Part shown: one piece after another, positions 1-7,905 of the stretch
Layout: every line of letters starts with the position of its first letter
Position numbering within the stretch: the stretch's first letter is position 1
Source: Flagellimonas ochracea
Lineage (GTDB): Bacteria > Bacteroidota > Bacteroidia > Flavobacteriales > Flavobacteriaceae
Assembly (NCBI RefSeq): GCF_009903685.1
Contig: NZ_JAAABI010000003.1
Span: 255,135 to 319,134 of the forward strand
Reading direction: 5' to 3'
DNA length: 64,000 nt
Program-made: the position numbers and the translations under genes
The notes under the pieces: generated by a model
Database searches by the model: none
What the model saw: only the letters and a program-made list of their open reading frames with translations
Told to the model about the DNA's origin: nothing

Positions 1-1011
1 AACGAAGGCGTCCACGGCCGCCTCGTCCAATGTGGTGTCATCAAGGTAGGGGGACAGGTCAACGGTAGTGGGGTCGCCTGAAAGCGAAAGTGTGTTTGTG
101 TTCAGATCAAGGTCCTGTATCTCGTTGTTGCTATCAATATCTCCATCGGCAGCATCAGAGCTAGCTATTTCCTGATCCACATAGATTTTTGTGGCTGCAT
201 CCTGAGCAAGCGTTGGATCTTGCAGATTGTTAATTTGAAAACCTCCCATATCCACGTTAGCAGCAGCAGCACCAAAACCGCTTAAGGGGATATTGGGTTT
301 GTCCAAACGGACATTGTCAATTCCACCAGTGCGAACATCAAGGGTATAAGGAATAATTTCATTTCCATCTCCTGTTCGTACCAATGCACCTCCTGGAGTG
401 GCATCCAATACTTCGTTACCTACAATACTATCCTTTTCCGTAATGTTTATGACCCCTTCATTTTCCAGCACCCATTGTGCACCGTTCCAGCGCAGAAGAT
501 CTCCAGTATTTCCTCCATCTGCAAGTTTGTTAAAAGTGATCGTGGCATCGGAAAGTTGGAGACCGGTTATGGATCCTTGTTGAATTTCATTGGCTCCGTT
601 TATCGAGGTGTCCACAATATTATCACCAGTAATCTGATTGACCTCAAAATTATAATTGGTATCCGTTTGTGTCACTACCACCGTGCTATCCCTAGAAAAT
701 GGATTGAATACCGCGTTCGTGCTTACGGTAAAGGAGTTGTCGAAAGCTTCACAAATATTTATCCATTCTGTTCCATCGAAGTAATGGATACATTCTTGGT
801 CGGTATTATAGACCAACGCGCCCCGTAGGGGATTGATGGTGTTCATTTGGGCATCGGTTACACGGGTAATCACCAAAACCCTAGAAGGGCTTTCCAACTC
901 CAATACGGAGGCTGGGTGAATGTTTTGTGGATTGTCACCAATTTTAATCTGTCCAGTAAGTGTGTTGATCACAAGTAGGGCAATGATCAAAAAGCTGAGT
1001 TGCGTTTTCAC
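1..1011 (-). CDS. Large secreted/surface protein with tail-fibre-like modules (partial, N-terminal 337 residues)
   Basis: An open frame runs leftwards from a GTG at 1011 off the window edge, so only the N-terminal 337 residues are seen. The first 21 residues are a clear signal peptide (MKTQLSFLIIALLVINTLTGQ), which fixes the GTG start because no in-frame ATG lies nearby upstream. It is followed by a module common at the start of Bacteroidota surface proteins (PASVLELESPSRVLVITRVT, then a short repeat ending in FDGTEWINIC). Around residues 250-280 a segment reading MGGFQINNLQDPTLAQDAAT and then KIYVD resembles the linker repeats of phage tail fibres and endosialidase-chaperone proteins. Function is unknown; a long extracellular adhesin-like or fibre-like protein is inferred. 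The C-terminus, which would show a sorting or chaperone domain, is outside the window. Confidence 0.8.
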   Translation of the reverse strand, partial: MKTQLSFLIIALLVINTLTGQIKIGDNPQNIHPASVLELESPSRVLVITRVTDAQMNTINPLRGALVYNTDQECIHYFDGTEWINICEAFDNSFTVSTNAVFNPFSRDSTVVVTQTDTNYNFEVNQITGDNIVDTSINGANEIQQGSITGLQLSDATITFNKLADGGNTGDLLRWNGAQWVLENEGVINITEKDSIVGNEVLDATPGGALVRTGDGNEIIPYTLDVRTGGIDNVRLDKPNIPLSGFGAAAANVDMGGFQINNLQDPTLAQDAATKIYVDQEIASSDAADGDIDSNNEIQDLDLNTNTLSLSGDPTTVDLSPYLDDTTLDEAAVDAFV

Positions 1012-1045
1012 GGTGTTTGTTATTTGAGGTTTCCAAACGTTGAGG

Positions 1046-1053
1046 CAAAACTA
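1046..1053 (-). promoter_or_regulatory. -7 box for the surface protein gene
   Basis: The minus strand reads TAGTTTTG, an exact match to the Bacteroidota -7 consensus TAnnTTTG, about 34 nt upstream of the GTG at 1011. No TTTG lies at the preferred 19-nt spacing, so the -33 element is weak or absent. Confidence 0.4.
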
Positions 1054-1223
1054 AGATTATGACCGGATTTTGCTAACAAATACCGTCCAAATACGAAGTT
1101 CACAGTTGAATAGCAAGGTGCTGATTTAGGTGTGTTTCGCCAGAATTAACAAAAAATTAGAATCGATTTATTTTTTTATCTGCGCTTCAAAGGTTTTCTT
1201 TAACTTGTTCCAAAGGACTTTTT

Positions 1224-1964
1224 ATGAAGAAATCAATACTGATCGCACTCCTGTTTCTATCATCTACGTTGATGTTTGCACAAGAAGAACGACAAATGCT
1301 TAGGGGAAGGGTACTGTACAAGGGGGGTAATGTGCCCAACGAAGTGGTGGTAAACTCTACCACGGAAACGGCAACTATTACGGATGAAAATGGGGAATTC
1401 CTCATTTTGGTCAAAGAAGGAGATCAATTGGTCTTCACAGCCATCAACTACCAGTTGGAGGTGGTCACCGTTACCGACGAGATTTTAAGAAAGAATAGGT
1501 TGGTGGTCGAAGTGGATGAAAAAATAAGGGAATTGGATGAGGTGGTGGTCACCCCCGAAAATCAGGAACGATTTCTTCAGGTGGAGAATGAGAGCTTTAA
1601 GCAGTATGAATATGAAATAGACCGAGGAACCGAAGTGGAAAACATTGCAGAGTCAAGGACCGTTCGTGGCATGCGGGACGGCATTAACTTTGTAAATATA
1701 TTCAAGGCACTTTTTAAACCACAGAAAGTTAGAGGTGAAGAGCGTCCACCACTAAAAGTCAGCGAAGTGTTGCGTTACGTGTATGATGATGAGTTTTTTG
1801 TGGTAGACTTGAGGCTTCCCCAAGATAAAATAGATGCTTTTTTGCTGTATTGCGATGACAAAGTACCCTCACAGGCCTTGTTGCGAAAAGAGAATGAATT
1901 TCAGTTGATTGATTTTTTGGTGACTCAAAGCAAAGCCTATCGTGACACATTGAATGAGGAGTAA
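1224..1964 (+). CDS. Secreted protein with CarboxypepD_reg-like domain (paralogue 1)
   Basis: 246 residues with a signal peptide (1-20, ending FAQ). Residues 24-110 form a carboxypeptidase-regulatory-like beta-sandwich of the type found at the start of SusC/TonB receptors: a GRV opening strand, TITDENGEF turn, and the ELDEVVV strand at 103-109 that usually leads into a TonB-dependent plug. Here no barrel follows; instead there is a roughly 130-residue C-terminal region ending in an acidic, tyrosine-rich helix. The next gene overlaps its last 11 bases and is a clear paralogue in both halves, so the pair probably arose by tandem duplication and is co-translated. A cell-envelope role is inferred; no enzymatic motif is visible. 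Confidence 0.85.
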   Translation: MKKSILIALLFLSSTLMFAQEERQMLRGRVLYKGGNVPNEVVVNSTTETATITDENGEFLILVKEGDQLVFTAINYQLEVVTVTDEILRKNRLVVEVDEKIRELDEVVVTPENQERFLQVENESFKQYEYEIDRGTEVENIAESRTVRGMRDGINFVNIFKALFKPQKVRGEERPPLKVSEVLRYVYDDEFFVVDLRLPQDKIDAFLLYCDDKVPSQALLRKENEFQLIDFLVTQSKAYRDTLNEE

Positions 1965-2766
1965 GTTTCTTTTTTCACTATTGCTTTTGATGGGTGTTTG
2001 CGTTATGGGCCAAGACATCCAGTCTAAAGAACTGCGTGGTCAAGTTATTTCTTCTGACGGTGATGTGATTGGTGTTGTGGTGCAGAACATATCTTCAAAA
2101 AGAGCAGTTATCACAGATATTGACGGGATTTTTTCCATTAATGCCCAACTGAACGACACGCTCGTTTTTTCAGCCGTTCAATACAGGCGAAAGGTACTTC
2201 CTGTGAATCAGGTTTTATGGAACACCAACTTTTTTACGGTCCGATTGGAGGAATTTGTCAATGAGTTGCGAGAAGTGGTGGTGAAACCGTACGACTTATC
2301 CGGAGATTTGAATCAGGATTTGGACAAGCTCACTTTGGAAAAAGATGTAAGTGCCGAGGCGCTGAACTTACCCAATGCCGATGTGAAGATAATCACACAG
2401 AGTGAGCGTAAGTTGCAGGAAGCTTCTGCAATGCGTGTCATAGGAGGGGGGGGAGTAGGAGGTGCCGGGGGCGCTGTTTCCCTAAATCCGCTGATTAATG
2501 CGATTACGGGCCGCACCAAAATGTTGAAGAACCGAGTGAAGGTGGACCGCAAATATGCCAGAACACAACGTGTCCAAGAATTTTATGCCGATTCACTTTT
2601 TCTGACAGTATTAAAGATTCCGATGGAGAAGATAGACGACTTTATGTATTTCTGCGAAGTGGACGAAACATTTCAAAACACTGTGGATTCCAAGGACAAA
2701 CTGAAAATATGGGACCTTATGGTACAAAAGAGCAGACTTTACAGAAGAGAAAATGGACTGGACTGA
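1954..2766 (+). CDS. Secreted protein with CarboxypepD_reg-like domain (paralogue 2)
   Basis: 270 residues, signal peptide 1-20 (ending VMGQ), CarboxypepD_reg-like domain about 25-110 with the ELREVVV strand at 104-110. It differs from its upstream neighbour by a glycine-rich hinge at residues 163-173. The C-terminal parts of both proteins share a strand followed by a helix with K-I-D-x-F and then a tyrosine/arginine-containing end. The start codon lies inside the 3' end of the preceding gene (overlap 1954-1964), suggesting translational coupling. The two products may work together in the periplasm or at the outer membrane; this is inference only. Confidence 0.85.
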   Translation: MRSKFLFSLLLLMGVCVMGQDIQSKELRGQVISSDGDVIGVVVQNISSKRAVITDIDGIFSINAQLNDTLVFSAVQYRRKVLPVNQVLWNTNFFTVRLEEFVNELREVVVKPYDLSGDLNQDLDKLTLEKDVSAEALNLPNADVKIITQSERKLQEASAMRVIGGGGVGGAGGAVSLNPLINAITGRTKMLKNRVKVDRKYARTQRVQEFYADSLFLTVLKIPMEKIDDFMYFCEVDETFQNTVDSKDKLKIWDLMVQKSRLYRRENGLD

Positions 2767-2891
2767 TGCTTTTATTTGGCATGAGCTTTGCAATCACAGC
2801 AAAGACGAGCATAGTATGAATTTAATAGCCGATCGAAACAAATTGGCAAAAAAAGTGTAACATAATTCAACACATGGGGTCTACTATACAA

Positions 2892-3407
2892 ATGAAGTTG
2901 AAGAAAGCCCAAACAATAGCGTTTTTACTTTCCGCAATACTATTGCTTTCGTTTACCGCAGCACACAAGTTCTACGTGAGTGTCACCAATGTGGTCTATT
3001 CCGAGAAAAACAATTCGTTTCAGATTACCAGTCGTGTTTTCATAGATGATTTGGAAAATGTCCTCATGGAACGCTACGGTGTAAAAACCTCCTTGGCAAC
3101 CCCTGAGGAATCAGAAACCGCTAATTTTTACATTGAGAAATATCTCAAAACGAAGTTTTTGGTGGAATTGGATGGAGAGACCGTACCCTATGTCTTTCTG
3201 GGGAAAAAGTACGAAAATGATGTCGTGGTTTTTTACATGGAAATAGAAAATGTGGATTTGGAGATTGTCAAAACAATGGTCGTACAGAATGAAGTATTGA
3301 CAGATTTGTTTGATGAACAGCAGAATATTGTCCACGTAAAATGGAAGGGAAACAAAAAGAGTTTTGTGCTTGTAAGAGAGAATAATAAAGGAATGTTAAA
3401 CTTGTAA
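2892..3407 (+). CDS. DUF6702 family exported protein
   Basis: 171 residues counted from the ATG at 2892, which opens a normal signal peptide (MKLKKAQTIAFLLSAILLLS, cleaved near AAH). An in-frame ATG at 2874 would add six residues. The mature part begins HKFYVSVTNVVYSEKNNSFQ and continues with TSRVFIDDLENVL, the hallmark of DUF6702. These proteins are seen next to M1 peptidase genes in flavobacteria, as here (59 bases before the peptidase). The molecular function of the family is not known; by position it may assist or be co-secreted with the peptidase. Confidence 0.85.
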   Translation: MKLKKAQTIAFLLSAILLLSFTAAHKFYVSVTNVVYSEKNNSFQITSRVFIDDLENVLMERYGVKTSLATPEESETANFYIEKYLKTKFLVELDGETVPYVFLGKKYENDVVVFYMEIENVDLEIVKTMVVQNEVLTDLFDEQQNIVHVKWKGNKKSFVLVRENNKGMLNL

Positions 3408-3466
3408 CAACATCTTAACAATTGGTTAAAAAAAACTAATTTAAGCCGCTTTAAAATCAATAAAAT

Positions 3467-5779
3467 ATGAACAGAATCAAGTATTGTTTTGCCTCGATAT
3501 TGTTTCTTATCGGAGCCCTTGCCATCGCCCAAGAAGAGGGTGATGCCAAACCGGAGAGACTGCCTGGCCATTACAACCAGAGTAAATTCAAACAAATGTA
3601 CGAGGAGTTTGCCACTCCCAACACTTATAGATCAGCTTCTGGGGCACCCGGCCCTGATTATTATCAACAACAAGCTGATTATGTAATGGACATAGAGTTG
3701 GATGACAAAAATGCCAGAATCTATGGTGAAGAAACCATTACCTATCATAACAATGCCCCTGAAGATTTAGAGTTTCTTTGGGTGCAGTTGGATCAGAATG
3801 TAAGGGCAAAGGATTCAAAATCTCCACTTAGAAATGGTGATGGGGTAAACATTGCCTACACAGCCGGTAATTTTGCCCAAACGTTTGTCACAGAACCTTT
3901 TGATGGAGGATTTAATATTGAATTTGTAAAAGACGCCAACGGCAAGCCGTTGTCCTATACCATCAATCAAACCATGATGCGGGTAAATATTCCGCAACCG
4001 CTTAAAAGTGGCGAAAAGATTTCTTTTTCCATCAAATGGTGGTACAACATTCCAGATCATACTGTAAATCGGGCCCGCTCAGGTTACGAGTATTTTCCGG
4101 AAGATGGCAATCGGGCCTACGTCATTGCCCAATTCTTTCCCAGAATGGCCGTATATAGCGATGTGGAAGGATGGCAAAACCATCAGTTTTGGGGAAGCGG
4201 AGAGTTTGCACTTCCTTTCGGAAACTATGAGGTGAACATCACCGTCCCAGCAGACCATGTATTGGATGCAACGGGTGTACTTCAGAATAGGGATGAGGTC
4301 TTTTCCAAAGAAATGATGAAACGCTACAAAGAGGCCAAAAAGTCCTACGACAAACCTGTACTCATTGTTACCCAAGAAGATGCGGAAGCTGCTGAAAAAG
4401 GTTTTTCCGAAAAGAAGAAAACATGGAAATTTAGGGCAACCAATGTTCGTGATTATGGTTTTGCCACTTCGCGTAAATTTATTTGGGACATGCAAGCCGT
4501 AAAAATTGGCGGTAAAGACGTCATGGCTGTTTCCCTTTATCCAAAAGAGGGGAACCCACTTTGGGAAGAGCAGTCCACAAAGGCGGTTGTACAGACACTA
4601 AAGACGTATTCAAAACACACGTTTGACTATCCTTATCACAAAGCGATTTCGGTTCATGCGAAAAACCAAGGAATGGAGTATCCAATGATTTGCTGGAACT
4701 ACGGGCGCCCCAACAAGGATGGCACCTATTCCGATAGGACCAAGTTTGGAATGATCAGTGTTATCATTCATGAAGTGGGTCATAATTTCTTCCCAATGAT
4801 CGTCAACTCTGATGAACGCCAATGGGGCTGGATGGATGAAGGATTGGACACTTTCATGCAATATTTGGCTGAACAGGAATTTGGAAAGAACTATCCGGAG
4901 GTAATTGCCCCCAACGAAAAATATCCTTCGCGCAGGGGGGAACCATACAAAATTGTTCCCTATATGAGCGGAGATCAAAACTTTTTATCCCCTATAATGT
5001 CCAATCCTGAAAATGTGTATCAATTGGGCCCTAATGCTTATGGTAAGCCCGCTACTGCGTTGAACATTCTTAGGGAAACTGTTATGGGAGAAGAATTGTT
5101 TGACCATGCCTTTAAAACCTATGCCCAGCGTTGGAAATTCAAGCATCCCACACCTGAGGATTTTTTCCGTACCATGGAAGACGCCTCTGCTGTGGATTTG
5201 GATTGGTACTGGAGAGGATGGTTCTACACTACTGACTACGTGGATATTGGCGTAAAAGGCGTAAAGAAATATTATGTCAGTAATAAACCTACCAAAGAAA
5301 TGGAAAAGTATATGGCAGATAGGAACCTGACGGAAGCTGATTTACCTCCGCTGGTTTATTTGGCCGAGGAAGAAAGTGAAGATTTTGACCCTGAATTGAA
5401 GGGAAAATCCCCAACAGAAACTTCCCAAAATCTAAAGGAGTTTATGATGGACAACATGACCGAAGCTGAAAGGGCCCAGGTTAAGGAGCCCAAATATTTT
5501 TACGAAATCACTTTTGAAAAGCCCGGAGGTATTCCCATGCCATTGATTGTGGAATATACCTATGCGGACGGCTCCAAAGAAAATGTCACGTATCCTCCTG
5601 AAATTTGGAGAAAGAATGATGCTGAAGTAAGCCGTGTGCTATCCTCCCAGAAGGAGTTGGTGGGCATTGTTGTAGACCCTAAATTGGAAACGGCGGATAT
5701 TGATACCACAAACAATGCTTGGCCATCCAAGGATGAGAAATCTGATTTTGAACAATTCAAGGAAAACATAAAGGGATAA
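3467..5779 (+). CDS. Secreted M1 family zinc metallopeptidase
   Basis: 770 residues with a signal peptide (1-21, ending AIAQ). The gluzincin site is intact: HEVGH at residues 435-439 and the third zinc ligand Glu458 in WMDEG, spaced HExxH-x18-E. The N-terminal third is the M1 saddle-like beta domain; upstream of the zinc site a GMEYP segment stands where M1 enzymes carry the GAMEN substrate-binding motif, so exopeptidase specificity may differ from classical aminopeptidase N. The product is expected to be periplasmic or surface exposed and to trim peptides from proteins in the environment. It follows DUF6702 and is closed by a strong hairpin terminator at 5803. Confidence 0.93.
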   Translation: MNRIKYCFASILFLIGALAIAQEEGDAKPERLPGHYNQSKFKQMYEEFATPNTYRSASGAPGPDYYQQQADYVMDIELDDKNARIYGEETITYHNNAPEDLEFLWVQLDQNVRAKDSKSPLRNGDGVNIAYTAGNFAQTFVTEPFDGGFNIEFVKDANGKPLSYTINQTMMRVNIPQPLKSGEKISFSIKWWYNIPDHTVNRARSGYEYFPEDGNRAYVIAQFFPRMAVYSDVEGWQNHQFWGSGEFALPFGNYEVNITVPADHVLDATGVLQNRDEVFSKEMMKRYKEAKKSYDKPVLIVTQEDAEAAEKGFSEKKKTWKFRATNVRDYGFATSRKFIWDMQAVKIGGKDVMAVSLYPKEGNPLWEEQSTKAVVQTLKTYSKHTFDYPYHKAISVHAKNQGMEYPMICWNYGRPNKDGTYSDRTKFGMISVIIHEVGHNFFPMIVNSDERQWGWMDEGLDTFMQYLAEQEFGKNYPEVIAPNEKYPSRRGEPYKIVPYMSGDQNFLSPIMSNPENVYQLGPNAYGKPATALNILRETVMGEELFDHAFKTYAQRWKFKHPTPEDFFRTMEDASAVDLDWYWRGWFYTTDYVDIGVKGVKKYYVSNKPTKEMEKYMADRNLTEADLPPLVYLAEEESEDFDPELKGKSPTETSQNLKEFMMDNMTEAERAQVKEPKYFYEITFEKPGGIPMPLIVEYTYADGSKENVTYPPEIWRKNDAEVSRVLSSQKELVGIVVDPKLETADIDTTNNAWPSKDEKSDFEQFKENIKG

Positions 5780-5802
5780 TCCACTATTGACAAGTGTTAA
5801 AG

Positions 5803-5834
5803 GCCCTGTGATTTCATGGGGCTTTTTTATTTTC
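5803..5834 (+). terminator. Rho-independent terminator after the M1 peptidase
   Basis: An 8-bp stem (5803-5810 with 5815-5822, two G-T wobbles) with an ATTT loop is followed by a T-rich tract TTTTTTATTTT. It separates the peptidase unit from tatA. Confidence 0.8.
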
Positions 5835-5849
5835 AACCCAACTTCTCAT

Positions 5850-5857
5850 TATATTTG
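5850..5857 (+). promoter_or_regulatory. -7 box of tatA, adjacent to the start codon
   Basis: TATATTTG matches TAnnTTTG exactly and ends only four bases before the ATG at 5862. Transcription would begin at or next to the start codon, predicting a leaderless message. Confidence 0.55.
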
Positions 5858-5861
5858 TGTT

Positions 5862-6140
5862 ATGATTGCTCTATTTATCAGTGGTGCCGAAATCTTTTTT
5901 ATCCTCTTTATTGTGGTTATGGTTTTTGGTGCCGATAAAATTCCGGGAATAGCCAAAGGACTCGGCAAAGGTATGCGCCAATTGAGGGACGCCACAGATG
6001 ATATTAAGCGAGAAATACAAAAAAGCGCTGAAAAACAAGGCATTGATACCGACTTCACCAAAGACATCAGAAACGAGCTGAATGAGGTTAAGAAGAATGT
6101 GGATGAGGTGACAGGAGCAGTAAAAAGGAGCACCAAATAA
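5862..6140 (+). CDS. tatA: Sec-independent (twin-arginine) translocase subunit TatA/MttA-Hcf106 family
   Basis: 92 residues from the ATG at 5862. A short N-terminal membrane helix (residues 1-20, with SGAEIFFILFIVVMVFGADK) is followed by an amphipathic helix starting PGIAKGLGKGMRQLRDA and a charged coiled C-terminal tail. This is the TatA/TatB arrangement; TatA forms the pore that moves folded proteins across the inner membrane. The Flavobacteriaceae-type GADKIP turn replaces the classical FGPKKLP. A longer frame opens at 5787, but it would run through the terminator hairpin and the promoter, so it is not used. The PAP2 gene follows after two bases, so both are probably cotranscribed. Confidence 0.88.
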   Translation: MIALFISGAEIFFILFIVVMVFGADKIPGIAKGLGKGMRQLRDATDDIKREIQKSAEKQGIDTDFTKDIRNELNEVKKNVDEVTGAVKRSTK

Positions 6141-6142
6141 TC

Positions 6143-6715
6143 ATGTGGAAAAAACTGCTCGAATGGGATCGGGATATGTTCATCTATCTCAACAACCTAG
6201 GCATAGAGACCTACGATATGTTTTGGTCCATCGTTACCAACATTTACACTTGGATTCCCCTATTTATCCTATTTATTGTAGTCATCTATTTAAAATTCCC
6301 CCAACGAGAGGCAACTTATAAGGTTTTGACCGTTTTGGGCTTGCTTGTTTTTATACTGGCCCTAACACATTTTACCAAATTATCGGTGGCACGTTTACGA
6401 CCTAATAACTCAGAAGAAATTAATACCCTGATTCGTATTTTGCATACCCCGGTGGATTATAGCTTTTTTTCGGGGCATGCCTCTAGCTCTTTTTCCCTCA
6501 CCCTTTTAGTCTATTTGTTTTTACGCAAGAAAGCTGCTTGGGCTTTGGTATTTTTTATTTGGCCAGTGCTTTTCGCACTCAGCAGAATTTACGTGGGTGT
6601 ACATTACCCGTCCGATTTAATTATGGGGGCCTTGGTTGGTGTGTGTTCGGCAGTGGTGTTCTACAAATTGCACAACAGAGTTATTTTACCCTACTCAAAG
6701 TCAGCCCGTCCCTAA
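6143..6715 (+). CDS. Membrane-bound PAP2 family phosphatase (undecaprenyl-diphosphatase or lipid phosphatase type)
   Basis: 190 residues with about five membrane segments. All three PAP2 signature blocks are present: K79-x6-R86-P87, the SGH at 110-112, and SRIYVGVHYPSD near the C-terminus, which supplies the catalytic His and Asp. The family removes phosphate from isoprenoid or lipid phosphates at the outer face of the inner membrane; recycling of undecaprenyl diphosphate is a likely role but the substrate cannot be told from sequence. It lies two bases after tatA and its 3' end overlaps the convergent methyltransferase gene by 35 bases. Confidence 0.88.
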   Translation: MWKKLLEWDRDMFIYLNNLGIETYDMFWSIVTNIYTWIPLFILFIVVIYLKFPQREATYKVLTVLGLLVFILALTHFTKLSVARLRPNNSEEINTLIRILHTPVDYSFFSGHASSSFSLTLLVYLFLRKKAAWALVFFIWPVLFALSRIYVGVHYPSDLIMGALVGVCSAVVFYKLHNRVILPYSKSARP

Positions 6716-7322
6716 TGGGTAGTATCACGGTTTCAACCCTTGGGTCTTCTACCAATTTTTTATTAAATTCAAGCAACGCCTTTGTCGCCTTATCCGATTG
6801 GGCTACCGGTTCTACCACCTTACCCGACCATAATACATTATCTGAAAGAATGATGCTTCCAGATTTGGTCTTTTGAATCGCTGATTCAAAGTAAGCGTCG
6901 TAGTTCACCTTTTGCGCATCAATAAATACCAAATCAAAGCAAAGGTCTAGACTTGGAACAATGTCAAGGGCATCCCCTACATGTTGCACAATTTGTTTTC
7001 CGAAACCACTTCGGTCAAAAAAGGTTCTTTGTATTTGGTGCAGCTCTTCATTCACTTCAATTGTGTGAAGTTCCCCATCGGATTTAAGACCTTCTGCGAG
7101 ACAAAGGGCAGAATAACCTGTATAGGTGCCAATTTCAAGAATGTATTTAGGAGCAATGATTTTCGATAACAGGCTCAATACCCTTCCTTGATGATGTCCC
7201 GTGATCATTCTGGGTTGTATTACCTTCAAATGGGTTTCCCGGGTCAACACTGTCAGCAACTCTGGTTCCGCCTGAGAATGGTCGGCAATATAATTTTCCA
7301 GTATGGGAGACAGAAAATGCAT
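6681..7322 (-). CDS. Class I SAM-dependent O-methyltransferase (catechol/caffeoyl-CoA type)
   Basis: 213 residues from the ATG at 7322. The SAM-binding loop I is LEIGTYTGYSALCLAEGL, followed by the acidic strand end HTIEVNEE and the metal/catalytic segment FDLVFIDAQK and then a LSDNVLW motif, all typical of the family 3 O-methyltransferases. These enzymes transfer methyl groups to hydroxyls of small aromatic compounds; some act on tRNA. The longer frame up to 7424 lacks family similarity and would run through the -7 box, so the 7322 start is preferred. It is divergent from the GNAT gene. Confidence 0.9.
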   Translation of the reverse strand: MHFLSPILENYIADHSQAEPELLTVLTRETHLKVIQPRMITGHHQGRVLSLLSKIIAPKYILEIGTYTGYSALCLAEGLKSDGELHTIEVNEELHQIQRTFFDRSGFGKQIVQHVGDALDIVPSLDLCFDLVFIDAQKVNYDAYFESAIQKTKSGSIILSDNVLWSGKVVEPVAQSDKATKALLEFNKKLVEDPRVETVILPIRDGLTLSRVK

Positions 7323-7335
7323 GTAATAATTTTCG

Positions 7336-7343
7336 CAAAAATA
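7336..7343 (-). promoter_or_regulatory. -7 box of the O-methyltransferase gene
   Basis: The minus strand reads TATTTTTG, an exact TAnnTTTG match, ending 13 bases before the ATG at 7322. No well-placed -33 TTTG is seen. Confidence 0.45.
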
Positions 7344-7386
7344 TGGAAAAGAACTACATTGGTTTTTACTTTTAGTGATTAACGCC

Positions 7387-7851
7387 ATGACACACAAAAA
7401 TGTACTGGTTCGCAAAGCCACCAACGAAGATTTACCAGTCTTGCTCTCCTTTGAACAAGAAATAATAAAAGCTGAACGCCCTTTTGACCCTACGATACGG
7501 GAGGACCCGGTACAATACTATGACCTCGGAAAAATGATACTTGATGAAAATGCATGTGTACTCGTTGCCGAGGTGGATGGAAAACCGGTGGCCTCTGGCT
7601 ACGCCATTAAAAAGAGGGCAAGGCACTATCTTGACCACGAGTACTATGCCTATCTGGGTTTTATGTTCACTGATCCCAAATTTAGGGGGTTTGGTATAAA
7701 TGCTTCAATTGTGGAACAATTAAAAGAATGGTCCGATGGACAAGGACTTGAAGAAATTAGGTTAACCGTTTACAATGACAATCTTCCAGCAATTAAAGCT
7801 TATGAAAAAGTGGGATTCAAAAAACATATTATTGAAATGCGTTTGGACTAA
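7387..7851 (+). CDS. GNAT family N-acetyltransferase
   Basis: 154 residues from the ATG at 7387 (a GTG at 7375 is the alternative). The GNAT fold is complete: the N-terminal VRKATNEDLPVLLSFEQE helix pair, the central strand LGFMFTDPKFRGFGI carrying the acetyl-CoA pyrophosphate loop (R-G-F-G-I), and a C-terminal NLPAIKAYEKVGFKKH. The acceptor is not predictable. A near-consensus box TACTTTTA lies about 12 bases upstream of the ATG, which supports the shorter start. It precedes kynU but has its own stop and a separate promoter box lies between them. Confidence 0.88.
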   Translation: MTHKNVLVRKATNEDLPVLLSFEQEIIKAERPFDPTIREDPVQYYDLGKMILDENACVLVAEVDGKPVASGYAIKKRARHYLDHEYYAYLGFMFTDPKFRGFGINASIVEQLKEWSDGQGLEEIRLTVYNDNLPAIKAYEKVGFKKHIIEMRLD

Positions 7852-7881
7852 GATTGTTCCAACAAATACCCTTACAAGTTG

Positions 7882-7889
7882 TATTTTTG
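7882..7889 (+). promoter_or_regulatory. -7 box of kynU
   Basis: TATTTTTG, exact TAnnTTTG match, 16 bases before the ATG at 7906. Confidence 0.5.
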
Positions 7890-7905
7890 ATGAAACCATT
7901 AGAAA

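Noticed and set aside
2766-2819. 17-codon frame (MLLFGMSFAITAKTSIV) after the second CarboxypepD_reg gene
   Set aside because: Too short, no start context and no known relatives; hydrophobic by chance.
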